Of a DNA stretch of 64,000 bases, positions 1-8,358 are shown one piece after another. Position numbers and translations under genes: made by a program. Where the stretch lies: assembly GCF_030291075.1 (NCBI RefSeq), contig NZ_CP127407.1, forward strand, positions 2,044,001-2,108,000, given 5' to 3'. Each line of letters starts with the position of its first letter. Within the stretch, counting starts at the first letter, position 1. The stretch is from Stenotrophomonas sp. 57. GTDB lineage: Bacteria > Pseudomonadota > Gammaproteobacteria > Xanthomonadales > Xanthomonadaceae. Below the pieces are notes generated by a model that saw only the letters and a program-made list of their open reading frames with translations, searched no databases and had not been told where the DNA came from.

Positions 1-1
1 C

Positions 2-541
2 CCGTTCGCCAAGTTCCAGGGCGTCGACCCGATCCTTGGGCCGGAAATGCGTTCCACCGGTGAGGTGATGGGCGTGGGCCGCACCTTCAATGCCGCCTTC
101 GCGCGTGCGCAGGAAGCGGGCGGCATCAAGGCGCCGCCGGTGGGCAAGGCCTTCGTCTCGGTGCGCGACCCGGACAAGAAGCGCGTGCTGCCGGTGGCCA
201 AGGCCCTGCTCGCACGTGGCTACAGCCTGGTCGCCACCCGTGGCACCGCCGCGTGGCTGCAGCAGCACGGCATGGACTGCGAGATCATCAACAAGGTGGT
301 CGAAGGCCGCCCGCACATCGTCGACTCGATCAAGAACGGCGAGATCGTCTACATCGTCAACACGACCGAAGGCCGTTCGGCGATCAACGACTCGTTCTCG
401 ATCCGTCGCGAGGCGCTGCAGCACCGCGTCACCTATTCGACCACCATTGCCGGCGCCAAGGCGCTGGTGGATTCACTGGAATTCCGTGGCACCGGCCCCG
501 TCTGGTCGCTGCAGGAGCTGCACAAGGAGTTGAATGCATGA
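2..541 (+). CDS. carB: carbamoyl-phosphate synthase large subunit, C-terminal fragment
   Basis: Only the last 179 codons are in the window; the reading frame is open from base 2 and the 5' part lies upstream. The residues match the C-terminal end of CarB, which makes carbamoyl phosphate from glutamine-derived ammonia, bicarbonate and ATP for arginine and pyrimidine synthesis. Most of what is visible is the MGS-like allosteric domain that binds effectors such as UMP and ornithine, recognisable by [17 protein letters not shown] followed by a glycine-rich ATRGTAAWL turn. The stop codon overlaps the greA start (ATGA at 538-541), so the two genes are probably translationally coupled. The carB-greA arrangement is usual in Xanthomonadaceae. 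Confidence 0.95.
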   Translation, partial: PFAKFQGVDPILGPEMRSTGEVMGVGRTFNAAFARAQEAGGIKAPPVGKAFVSVRDPDKKRVLPVAKALLARGYSLVATRGTAAWLQQHGMDCEIINKVVEGRPHIVDSIKNGEIVYIVNTTEGRSAINDSFSIRREALQHRVTYSTTIAGAKALVDSLEFRGTGPVWSLQELHKELNA

Positions 542-1014
542 GAGCCCCTATCACGATGAAGGGCGCGCAGAAGCTGCGCGACGAACTGGATCACCTGAAG
601 TCGGTCAAGCGCCCGAAGGTGATCGCCGCCATCGCCGAAGCGCGTGAGCATGGCGACCTGAAGGAGAACGCCGAGTACCACGCCGCGCGCGAGGAACAAG
701 GCTTCATCGAAGGCCGCATCAAGCAGCTGGAAGGCGAGCTGTCGCACGCCGAGATCATCGACGTGAGCAAGCTCAATGCCGGCTCCAAGGTGGTGTTCGG
801 CGCCAGCGTGACCCTGGCCGACGTGGAAACCGACGAAGAGAAGAAGTACCAGATCGTCGGTGACCTGGAAGCGGACATCAAGCTGGGCCTGATCGCGATT
901 TCCTCGCCGGTGGCGCGCGCCATGATCGGCAAGCTGGAAGGTGACTCGATCGTGATCGATGCTCCGGCCGGCCAGCGCGAGTACGAGATCGTCAGCGTCA
1001 GCTACGTGGACTGA
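538..1014 (+). CDS. greA: transcription elongation factor GreA
   Basis: This encodes 158 residues, the normal GreA length. GreA enters the secondary channel of stalled RNA polymerase and stimulates cleavage of backtracked transcripts. The N-terminal coiled coil (about residues 5-75) contains the family signature around [15 protein letters not shown], with acidic residues at its tip, and the C-terminal FKBP-like domain ends in a typical [13 protein letters not shown] strand. The ATG at 538 is chosen because it overlaps the carB stop and gives the family length; a longer in-frame extension upstream is an artefact of reading through carB. In Xanthomonas the homologue sits at the edge of the rpf cluster, beside rpfE and recJ, as here. 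Confidence 0.96.
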   Translation: MRAPITMKGAQKLRDELDHLKSVKRPKVIAAIAEAREHGDLKENAEYHAAREEQGFIEGRIKQLEGELSHAEIIDVSKLNAGSKVVFGASVTLADVETDEEKKYQIVGDLEADIKLGLIAISSPVARAMIGKLEGDSIVIDAPAGQREYEIVSVSYVD

Positions 1015-1018
1015 CCAC

Positions 1019-1936
1019 GTGGCGACGGCGACCCTGCTGTTGCCTGCACGCAGCCGCTTTGCCGCGGCTGCGTTGCCGGACGATGTGGCGCGTGCGCTCG
1101 GCCGTGCCACCACGGTGCAGGTCGCACCGGGCGAGCGCGCACAACTGACGCGCCATTTCACGGTGGCCGCGCCGCACTGGCCGGTGGCCGCGTTGACCCG
1201 CCAGCGTGACGTCGGTGATGCCGCCGGCGCCAGCTGGCTGCGTGCCGATCCAGCCTGCATGGTGCCGGACATGCACGGGGCGCGGATGATGGCCTACGGC
1301 GAAACGCTGCGGCCGACCCTGGCCGACAGCCTGGCGTTGCTGCCGGTGCTGCAGCCGTTGTTCGCCGATGCCGGATTCGTGCTCGACGCACCTGACCCCT
1401 CGCGTTGGTACCTGCGGCTTCCTATCGACTTGGCCCTGCCGGATTTCGACAGCCCGGACGAGGTGCTGGGCGATGACCTGTTCTCGCACCTGCCGGAAGG
1501 CGAGGGCGGCCGCCGCTGGCGGGCGCTGATGACAGAGGCGCAGGTACTGCTGCACAACCATTCCTGGAACCAGCAACGTGCCGCGCAGGGACAGCAGCCG
1601 ATCAATTCGCTGTGGTTCTGGGGCGGTGGCGTGATGCCGGTGTCGGTCAGCACCCCACACGCGCAGGTGCGCAGCCGCGATGCCCTGCTGCAGGGCCTGG
1701 CCCTGGCGGCTGGCGTCGCCGTGGATGGCGAGCAGGCGGTGGATGCGCTGGTCGATCTGCGCCAGCTGCGCTCTTTGCAGCAGCTCGGCAATGATGCGAT
1801 CCGGCCGCTGCTGGCGGCGCTCAAGCGTGGCGAGCTGCAGCGGCTGGTGCTCGATTTCGAGGACGGCCTGCAGTTCCAGCTGGACCGCGGCCAGCGTTGG
1901 CAGTTCTGGAAAAAGCCCCGTCAGCTTCACGACTGA
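1019..1936 (+). CDS. rpfE: RpfE-like protein (phosphoglycerate mutase-like hypothetical)
   Basis: This is a protein of 305 residues starting at a GTG four bases after the greA stop. No clear RBS was found, and an ATG at 959 would overlap greA by 56 bases. I see no signal peptide or membrane segment. A conserved-looking block near residues 190-210 (NSLWFWGGGVMP) is typical of a family that databases often label cofactor-independent phosphoglycerate mutase-like. Position between greA and recJ matches rpfE in the Xanthomonas rpf cluster, where a pathogenicity-regulatory role has been reported but no biochemical activity is established. The gene name rests mainly on context; the mutase label is unproven because the metal-binding residues of that superfamily were not identified here. 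Confidence 0.75.
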   Translation: MATATLLLPARSRFAAAALPDDVARALGRATTVQVAPGERAQLTRHFTVAAPHWPVAALTRQRDVGDAAGASWLRADPACMVPDMHGARMMAYGETLRPTLADSLALLPVLQPLFADAGFVLDAPDPSRWYLRLPIDLALPDFDSPDEVLGDDLFSHLPEGEGGRRWRALMTEAQVLLHNHSWNQQRAAQGQQPINSLWFWGGGVMPVSVSTPHAQVRSRDALLQGLALAAGVAVDGEQAVDALVDLRQLRSLQQLGNDAIRPLLAALKRGELQRLVLDFEDGLQFQLDRGQRWQFWKKPRQLHD

Positions 1937-1957
1937 GCATGCGGGACGATCCGGCAG

Positions 1958-2044
1958 GTAGAGTCGACTGTTAGTCGACTAACGCGCAACGCGCGGGGTT
2001 TCCTGCATCCGAGCGAAGTGCAGTCGACTAACAGTCGGCTCTAC
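1958..2044. repeat. pair of inverted GTAG (SMAG-type) REPs
   Basis: Two palindromic units face each other. The left begins GTAGAGTCGACTGTTAGTCG, and the right is its near inverse ending in CTAC at 2044. About 40 bases lie between them. This matches the REP family of S. maltophilia that starts with GTAG. It sits between rpfE and recJ. Confidence 0.85.
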
Positions 2045-2093
2045 CGGGCGGTCGCCGTGGCGGTATCATCGACGGGTCTTCCGTCACCCGGCG

Positions 2094-3881
2094 ATGCCGA
2101 TGTCCCTTGCCGCCGAAGCTGTGCAGCCCGCCTCTGATACACCCATGATCCGCCGCCGCGATGCGGTCGCGCCCGGCAGCTGGCCGGAAGGCACGCTGCC
2201 GCTGCTGGCGCGTCTCTATGCCAGCCGGGGTGCAGGCACACCGGAGCTGGCGCAGCCGAAGCTTGGCAATCTGCACGCCCCCGAGTTGCTGACTGGCATC
2301 GGCGATGCAGTGGGCCTGCTGGTGGAGGCCATCGCCAACGACAAGCGCATCCTGGTGGTGGGCGATTTCGACTGCGATGGCGCGACCGCCTGTGCGGTCG
2401 GCGTGCGCGGTCTGCGCATGCTCGGCGCGCAGCATGTCTTCCACGCGGTGCCGAACCGCATGGTGCACGGCTACGGTCTGTCACCGTCACTGGTGGAAGA
2501 GCTGGCCGCGCTGCAGCCGGACCTGCTGGTCACGGTCGACCACGGCATTGCCTGCCATGCCGGTGTCATCGCGGCCAAGGCGCGTGGCTGGCAGGTGCTG
2601 GTCACCGACCATCATCTTCCCGGTCCGCAGTTGCCGCCGGCCGACGTCATCGTCGATCCCAATCTCGACGGCGACGCCTTCCCCAGCAAGTCGCTGGCAG
2701 GCGTCGGCGTGATCTTCTACGTGCTGATGGCGTTGCGCCGGCAGATGCGCGAGGCCGGTGTCTTCGCCGATGGCAAGGGCCCGGACCTGACCACGCTGCT
2801 GGACCTGGTGGCAATCGGCACCGTGGCCGATCTGGTGGCGCTGGACCCGAACAACCGTGCGCTGGTCAGCGCGGGTCTGCGGCGGCTGCGTGCGGGGCAG
2901 GGCTGTGTCGGCCTGCGGGCCCTGATCGAAGCCAGTGGCCGTGACGCTGCGCGACTGACCGCCACCGACATCGGCTTCGCCCTGGGCCCGCGCCTGAATG
3001 CTGCGGGCCGGTTGGAGGACATGGCGCTGGGCATCGCGCTGCTGCTGACCGAAGACCCGCGCCAGGCGCGCGAGATCGCACAGACGCTGGAGCAGATCAA
3101 TTCGGAACGCCGCGCCGTGCAGCAGTCGATGACCGACGACGCCGAGCAGGCGTTGACCCGCGTGGTGCTGGACATGTCCGGGCAACGGCCGGTCGCGGCC
3201 TGCCTGTTCGATGCCGACTGGCATCCGGGCGTGGTTGGCCTGGTTGCGTCGAAGATGAAGGATCGCCTGCATCGCCCGGTGATCGCCTTCGCCCCGGCCG
3301 AACCCGGCGCCGACGCCCTGCGCGGTTCGGCGCGCTCGATTCCTGGTCTTCACATCCGTGACGCACTGGCGCTGGTTGATGCGCGCCATCCGGGGCTGAT
3401 CGAACGCTTCGGCGGCCACGCCATGGCGGCCGGCCTCAGCCTGCGCCTCGATCACGTCGATGACTTCAAGGCCGCCTTCGTCGCCGTGGTGCTGGAAATG
3501 CTCGACCCGGCGGCACTGCAGCAGCAGGTTCTCAGCGACGGCGAACTGGCAGCTGACGAGCTGGATCATCGCCATGCCGACGCCCTGCGTCTGGCCGGTC
3601 CCTGGGGGCAGGGCTTCCCGGAACCGCTGTTCGACGGTCACTTCGAAGTGGCTAACTGGCGCGTTCTGAAGGAACGCCACCTCAAGCTGGAGCTGCGCCT
3701 GCCAGGTGTGCCAGGCACCATCAACGCGATCCACTTTGGTGGCTGGCACGGCAATGCGCCCGGCCGACACGTGCACCTGGCCTACCGTCTGGCCTGCGAC
3801 GACTATCGCGGCGGCAGCGCCATCCAGCTGATCGTGGAGCACTGCCTGCCCGCCCAGGAAAGGGCCCAGGCGCCGTGGTAA
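2094..3881 (+). CDS. recJ: single-stranded-DNA-specific 5'-3' exonuclease RecJ
   Basis: This encodes 595 residues, near the usual length of about 580. RecJ degrades single-stranded DNA 5' to 3' in RecF-pathway recombination, mismatch repair and base-excision repair. The DHH phosphoesterase motifs are intact: GDFDCDGATA around residue 91 (aspartates binding Mn2+), VDHG near residue 145, DHH at 172-174, and the DHHA1-type GGHAMAAG at 440-447. The start is either the ATG at 2094 or the one two codons later at 2100; neither has a strong RBS. A nine-base GC hairpin follows the stop immediately. Neighbours match the Xanthomonas recJ-rpfE-greA group. Confidence 0.95.
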   Translation: MPMSLAAEAVQPASDTPMIRRRDAVAPGSWPEGTLPLLARLYASRGAGTPELAQPKLGNLHAPELLTGIGDAVGLLVEAIANDKRILVVGDFDCDGATACAVGVRGLRMLGAQHVFHAVPNRMVHGYGLSPSLVEELAALQPDLLVTVDHGIACHAGVIAAKARGWQVLVTDHHLPGPQLPPADVIVDPNLDGDAFPSKSLAGVGVIFYVLMALRRQMREAGVFADGKGPDLTTLLDLVAIGTVADLVALDPNNRALVSAGLRRLRAGQGCVGLRALIEASGRDAARLTATDIGFALGPRLNAAGRLEDMALGIALLLTEDPRQAREIAQTLEQINSERRAVQQSMTDDAEQALTRVVLDMSGQRPVAACLFDADWHPGVVGLVASKMKDRLHRPVIAFAPAEPGADALRGSARSIPGLHIRDALALVDARHPGLIERFGGHAMAAGLSLRLDHVDDFKAAFVAVVLEMLDPAALQQQVLSDGELAADELDHRHADALRLAGPWGQGFPEPLFDGHFEVANWRVLKERHLKLELRLPGVPGTINAIHFGGWHGNAPGRHVHLAYRLACDDYRGGSAIQLIVEHCLPAQERAQAPW

Positions 3882-3900
3882 CGCCGGGCCACGCCCGGCG
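3882..3900 (+). terminator. GC hairpin after recJ
   Basis: CGCCGGGC and GCCCGGCG form an eight-base perfect stem with a three-base loop directly after the recJ stop. It has no downstream T-run, so it may stabilise the RNA or act with Rho rather than be a full intrinsic terminator. Confidence 0.45.
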
Positions 3901-3980
3901 GACGACTTCAGTGTCCGAACGGTAACCCCACCTGCCATGCCGGAGCGTTGAATCGTCCAAGATCCCACTGGAGTCCCGCC

Positions 3981-6893
3981 ATGGTCTTCGCCCGTCGCTG
4001 CATCGTGTTCCTGCTGGCCCTCGCTGCCTGGCCCTCCGAAGCTCAGACGCCTCGCATCGCTTCGACACGCGTCACCCCTCCGCTGTTGATCGCGCCAGCT
4101 GCCGAACAACCGGTGCAGCTGCAGCGCGCCCGTATCGAAGGCGAGGTCCAGGCGGGCATCGCACAGACCCGGATCACGCTGGAGTTCCACAACCCGAACC
4201 GGCGCGTGCTGGAGGGTGAGCTGCAGTTCCCGCTGGGTGATGGCCAGCAGATCAGCGGCTTCGCGCTGGATATCAACGGCGAGATGCGTGACGCGGTGCC
4301 AGTGGCCAAGGACCGCGGCCGCCAGGTGTTCGAAGAGATCGCCCGCCGAGGCGTTGATCCGGGCCTGCTGGAACAGACCGCCGGCAACCAGTTCCGTCTG
4401 CGCATCTACCCGCTGCCGGCCGGTGGCAGCCGCCGCGTGCAGCTGGTGATTCGCGAGCCGTTGGCCTTCGACGGCCAAGGCTGGCAGTGGACGCTGCCAC
4501 TGCGGTTCGCCGCCGGTGCAGCGGCAGTTGAGTTGAAGCTGCAGGCACCCGTCACGACCAGCGCAGGCGGGGCGCCATTCCGCATAAGTGCGGGCCAGCT
4601 GCACTGGCAGGGCAAGGGCACGCAGCTGCCGTCGCAGCTGCAGTGGAGCCTGCCCGCAGTACGACAGGCACAGGTGCAGGTAGCGCCCTGGCAGGATGGC
4701 AACTACCTGCTGGCGCAGCTGCCGGTGCCGGTCAGTCACGGGCCGCGCACGCTGCCCAGCGACGTCGGGCTGCTGTGGGACGGTTCCGGCTCGGCGGGTC
4801 AGCGCGATCGCACACGTGAGTTCGCCCTGCTGGATCGCTATTTCGCCGCGCTGGGTGACGGCACCGTGGCGTTGACCGTGCTGCGCGATCGCGCCGAACC
4901 GGTGCGGCGATTCCGTATCCGCGCGGGCAACTGGAGCGAGCTGCGCGCAGCACTGCAGGCGGTGCGCCCGGACGGTGCCAGCGCGCTGGCCCAGTGGCAG
5001 CCGCAGTCGGGCGTGAAGGAATACCTGCTGGTCAGCGATGGCCTGCTGACCTACGGCTCGGAGCAGCTGCCGACGCTGGCGCCGGATCAGCGCCTGTTTG
5101 CGGTCAGCAGTGCCGGTGGACGCACCGATGTCGTGCGACTGCGTGGCTGGAGCGAATTCCATGGTGGCCGCTTCGTTGCGCTGGGCAAGGATGTCGATGC
5201 GGCGGCGCGCGCGCTGCTGTCGTCGCCGTTGGATGTGCAGGTCGATGCGGGGCGAGGCGTGCAGGACGTGGTGATCGATCGTCGCAGTGAAGCCCAAGGT
5301 TGGTTGTGGCTGCACGCCCGACTGGCGGCCGATGGCGTGCCGATGCGGGTGCGCGTGGGTGGCGGCGAATGGCAGGCGCTGCCGGCGACGCAGAAGAGCA
5401 ACGACGGCGAACTGCTGGCGGGCTTGTGGGCGCAGGCGCGCCTGCAGCAGCTGGCCGCCGACCGCGGTGGCAACCGCGAGGCCATGCAGCGTCTTTCCCA
5501 GCAGTTTGGCCTGGTCGGGCCGGATACCTCGCTGATCGTGCTGGAAACCCTGGAGGACTACCTGCGCTATGCGATCCGTCCGTCTGGCACGTTGCGCGCC
5601 GCGTACGACGCACGATTCGCAGTGCAGGTGGCCGATCGCGCCGCTGCGGATCGCCAGCGCCTGGATCAAGTGGCGGCGCGCTGGAAGGAGCGCCAGCAGT
5701 GGTGGAACCGCAGCTGGCCGAAGGGTATGCCGCCGCAGGCGAAGGGCGGGGCACTGGAGGTGGGCTCCGCAGATTACGCGATGGAATCGGCGCCAGTGGC
5801 GATGCTCGCCGCGCCGGCCCCTGCGGCACCGCCCGTTCCGGCACCGATGGCCGCCGCCGCCGAGCAGCGCATGGAAGCCGGCAGCGCGCGTGCACGTCGC
5901 TCAGCGCCTGCATCGAACAAGGCCCTGGATTCAATCACGGTCACGGGTGACCGTGTCGCTGCGCCCGCTGCCGCCAACGAGGGCGAACTCGGCATCCAGC
6001 TGGCGGCCTGGCAGCCGGACTCGGCCATCGCCCGGCGCCTGCGCCAGGGGCCGCCGTCGCAGCTCTATGACCGCTACCTGGCCGAGCGCGCTGCCCATGC
6101 CGACAGCAGCGCATTCTTCCTCGACGTGGCCGACCTGCTGCTGGAGCAGGGCCAACGCGACCTAGCCCTGCGTGTGCTGTCGAACCTGGCCGAGATGGAC
6201 CTGGACAACCGCCACCTGCTGCGCGTGCTCGGCTACCGGCTGATGCAGGCCGATGCCCCCGCGCTGGCGGTGCCGGTGTTCGAGCAGGTGCTGGCCATGG
6301 GCCAGGAAGAACCGCAGAGCTTCCGCGACCTGGGCCTGGCACTGGCAGCGGCCGGCAAGCCGCAGCAGGCGCTGGTGCCGCTCTACCAGGTGGTCGTGCG
6401 CCCGTGGGACAGCCGTTTCGATGGCATCGCGTTGATCGCACTGGATGAGCTGACCAATCTGGTGGTGCGCAGCACCCCCCGGTTGGACACCTCGGCCATC
6501 GACCCGCGCCTGCTGCAGGCGATGCCGCTGGACCTGCGCGTGGTGCTGTCGTGGGATGCCGATAACAGCGACATGGACCTGTGGGTGACCGACCCGAACG
6601 GCGAGCGCGCCTACTACGGCAACCGCCTGACCTACCAGGGCGGGCAGATGTCGCAGGACTTCACCGGCGGCTATGGTCCCGAGCAGTTCTCGCTGCGCAA
6701 TGCCAAGCCGGGCAAGTACAAGGTGGAAGCGAACTACTTCGGCAGCCGCCAGCAGCTGGTGACCGGGGCGACGACGCTGATGCTGCGCCTGACCACCCAT
6801 TGGGGCACTGCCAAGCAGAAGGACCAGATGGTGACGATGCGGCTGAAGGATCGCGCCGAAACCGTGCTGGTGGGCGAGTTCGAGGTGAAATGA
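3981..6893 (+). CDS. secreted VIT / VWA / DUF2135 domain protein
   Basis: This encodes 970 residues from an ATG with a good GGAG RBS. An N-terminal signal peptide (basic MVFARR, hydrophobic core, cleavage probably after PSEA) sends it to the periplasm or cell envelope. In order it shows a vault-inter-alpha-trypsin (VIT) domain (about 35-170); a von Willebrand factor A region with a MIDAS-like DGSGS at about 266-270; a low-complexity Ala/Pro stretch (about 605-645); a TonB-box/plug-like LDSITVTGDR (649-658); TPR-like helices (about 680-800); and a C-terminal DUF2135 block starting about 850 with SWDADNSDMDLWVTDP. VIT/VWA proteins are thought to mediate protein interactions at the envelope; the substrate here is unknown. 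It is not part of the canonical rpf genes. Confidence 0.85.
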   Translation: MVFARRCIVFLLALAAWPSEAQTPRIASTRVTPPLLIAPAAEQPVQLQRARIEGEVQAGIAQTRITLEFHNPNRRVLEGELQFPLGDGQQISGFALDINGEMRDAVPVAKDRGRQVFEEIARRGVDPGLLEQTAGNQFRLRIYPLPAGGSRRVQLVIREPLAFDGQGWQWTLPLRFAAGAAAVELKLQAPVTTSAGGAPFRISAGQLHWQGKGTQLPSQLQWSLPAVRQAQVQVAPWQDGNYLLAQLPVPVSHGPRTLPSDVGLLWDGSGSAGQRDRTREFALLDRYFAALGDGTVALTVLRDRAEPVRRFRIRAGNWSELRAALQAVRPDGASALAQWQPQSGVKEYLLVSDGLLTYGSEQLPTLAPDQRLFAVSSAGGRTDVVRLRGWSEFHGGRFVALGKDVDAAARALLSSPLDVQVDAGRGVQDVVIDRRSEAQGWLWLHARLAADGVPMRVRVGGGEWQALPATQKSNDGELLAGLWAQARLQQLAADRGGNREAMQRLSQQFGLVGPDTSLIVLETLEDYLRYAIRPSGTLRAAYDARFAVQVADRAAADRQRLDQVAARWKERQQWWNRSWPKGMPPQAKGGALEVGSADYAMESAPVAMLAAPAPAAPPVPAPMAAAAEQRMEAGSARARRSAPASNKALDSITVTGDRVAAPAAANEGELGIQLAAWQPDSAIARRLRQGPPSQLYDRYLAERAAHADSSAFFLDVADLLLEQGQRDLALRVLSNLAEMDLDNRHLLRVLGYRLMQADAPALAVPVFEQVLAMGQEEPQSFRDLGLALAAAGKPQQALVPLYQVVVRPWDSRFDGIALIALDELTNLVVRSTPRLDTSAIDPRLLQAMPLDLRVVLSWDADNSDMDLWVTDPNGERAYYGNRLTYQGGQMSQDFTGGYGPEQFSLRNAKPGKYKVEANYFGSRQQLVTGATTLMLRLTTHWGTAKQKDQMVTMRLKDRAETVLVGEFEVK

Positions 6894-6909
6894 CTGCTCG
6901 GATGCCAGT

Positions 6910-6999
6910 GTAGAGTCGAGCTTGCTCGACTGCCTCAATGTAGAGCCGAGCCTGCGCTCGGCTCATGGTAGAAGCAGCCGAGCGCGGGCTCGGCTCTAC
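6910..6999. repeat. three GTAG REPs between convergent genes
   Basis: Two direct units begin GTAGAGTCGAGC (6910) and GTAGAGCCGAGC (about 6939). A third, inverted unit ends GGCTCTAC at 6999. The stop codon of the minus-strand acyltransferase gene is the TAG of the last unit's GTAG. Confidence 0.85.
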
Positions 7000-8195
7000 A
7001 ACTGCGCAGCGTGTGCAACCGGCGACGCTGGCGGATTGGCGCGCAGGCCGAACAGGGGCCGCAGCCAGCGGGAGCGCCGGATCAGCAGTTCGTGGATCAG
7101 CAGGCAGCCGCCGACGGTGCCGCCCAGCAGCAGCGCCGGCTCCAGCCAAGGGCCCAGCTGCAACGGCTTGAGCCAGAACAGCAGGGCGATGATCAGGCTC
7201 TGGTGCAGCATGTACCACGGATAGATGGCTTCGGTGCAGTACGGCAGCCAGCGGAACGGGCGATCGAGGAAGACCTTTCCCCAGCCGAGGATGGCCAGCA
7301 GCGCGGTCCATACGTAAAGCGACTGGCTGGCGCGGCCCTGCAGTTCCCAGAACGGTTCGGGCCATTGCCGCAGCGGGGAATCGGCAGGCAGCACCTGGCC
7401 GAGGATGCGCAACCCCAGATACCAGCCGACGGCAGCCAGCGCCAGCCATAGCGTGGTACGGCGCAGAGCGACCACGCGCTCCCAGAACACCGGCTCACGA
7501 CCCAGCAGGTAGCCGGCCAGGAACACCGTGGCGTACTTCGCGTGCTGGTACCAGTCGCCGAGCAGGGCATTGGTGGACGGGTAGATCGGCTCCAGCCAGA
7601 TCACCCAGGCCAGCAGCAGGGCGGACGGAAGGCCGATCAGCAGGATTGGCGACGCTGCGCAGCGCGCGATCGCGTGACGCGCCAGCGCCGTTCCCAGCAA
7701 TGGCATCAGCAGGGCCAACGCCAGGGTGTAGTTCCATAGATAGGCCAGGTACCACAGGTGGTTCCAGGTAATGCCGTACTGCCAGCCGGCGAAGCTGCCC
7801 TCCGGCCACGGCCGCACCTGCCAGTAGCGCAACAGGAAGTGGCCGAAGCCCGGTGCCACGTGGCCGTTGGCCACGCCTTCGCAGTAGGGCTGGATCGGCA
7901 CGATCACGAACATGCCGAACAGCAAGGGCAGCAGCAGCCGCCACGTGCGCAGGCCGGCAAAGCGCAGCAGCCTGCCTTCCGGTCGCATCAGCGCGATCGC
8001 GATACCCGAAATCAGGAACAGCAGCGACATCCGCCAGCGGTTGATGAACAGCATCGGCCACTGCAGCCATTCGGTGGTATGCAGGCTCTTGAGGTGGAAA
8101 CCCCAGTCATCCACGTAGGCCATGCCGGTGTGGTAGAGGATCAGCAGCGCGAAGGCGAACACGCGCAGGGCGTCGATGTCGTGGCGTCGGGTCAT
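6996..8195 (-). CDS. membrane acyltransferase (acyltransferase-3 / OpgC-like)
   Basis: This encodes 399 residues starting MTRRHDIDALRVFAF, the classic opening of acyltransferase-3 family proteins (R/HDIDxLRxFA, with the catalytic His-type region nearby). About ten hydrophobic segments follow, so it is an inner-membrane enzyme that O-acylates or succinylates an extracytoplasmic glycan. Proteins of this size are related to MdoC/OpgC, which modifies periplasmic glucans; the real substrate cannot be read from sequence. The ATG at 8195 places the family motif at the N-terminus; upstream in-frame extensions lack family character. The gene is divergent from the LytTR regulator with 163 bases between them, and its stop codon lies inside a REP. 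That layout suggests the neighbouring regulator may control it. Confidence 0.8.
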   Translation of the reverse strand: MTRRHDIDALRVFAFALLILYHTGMAYVDDWGFHLKSLHTTEWLQWPMLFINRWRMSLLFLISGIAIALMRPEGRLLRFAGLRTWRLLLPLLFGMFVIVPIQPYCEGVANGHVAPGFGHFLLRYWQVRPWPEGSFAGWQYGITWNHLWYLAYLWNYTLALALLMPLLGTALARHAIARCAASPILLIGLPSALLLAWVIWLEPIYPSTNALLGDWYQHAKYATVFLAGYLLGREPVFWERVVALRRTTLWLALAAVGWYLGLRILGQVLPADSPLRQWPEPFWELQGRASQSLYVWTALLAILGWGKVFLDRPFRWLPYCTEAIYPWYMLHQSLIIALLFWLKPLQLGPWLEPALLLGGTVGGCLLIHELLIRRSRWLRPLFGLRANPPASPVAHAAQL

Positions 8196-8281
8196 GGTGG
8201 TGGTGTGCCGGAGAGTCGACCCAAGGTGACGCCGCCCGGTCCGTGCGGCGACTGCCAAGGGCCCGCCGGAACCCGCGCAGT

Positions 8282-8311
8282 GACCAATGGCGGGGGTGGT
8301 GGGACCAATGG
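8282..8311. promoter_or_regulatory. candidate LytTR operator: two GACCAATGG direct repeats, 21-bp period
   Basis: The nine-base sequence GACCAATGG occurs at 8282-8290 and again at 8303-8311, exactly 21 bases apart (two helical turns), in the gap between the acyltransferase and LytTR genes. Read on the other strand each copy is CCATTGGTC, close to the AlgR-type site CCGTTCGTC. LytTR proteins bind paired direct repeats of about nine bases separated by about 12. Confidence 0.55.
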
Positions 8312-8358
8312 AGCCGCTACCCTTTGGCCATTGAGGCAGGCTGGAGCACCGCAACGAC

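Noticed and set aside
253..537. Longer GreA starting inside carB
   Set aside because: The extra residues are out-of-frame carB; GreA length and the ATGA overlap fix the start at 538.
2487..5669. A 1060-codon open frame on the minus strand opposite recJ and the VIT/VWA gene
   Set aside because: It is the mirror of high-GC coding bias; it has no RBS, no domain, and spans two well-supported genes on the other strand.
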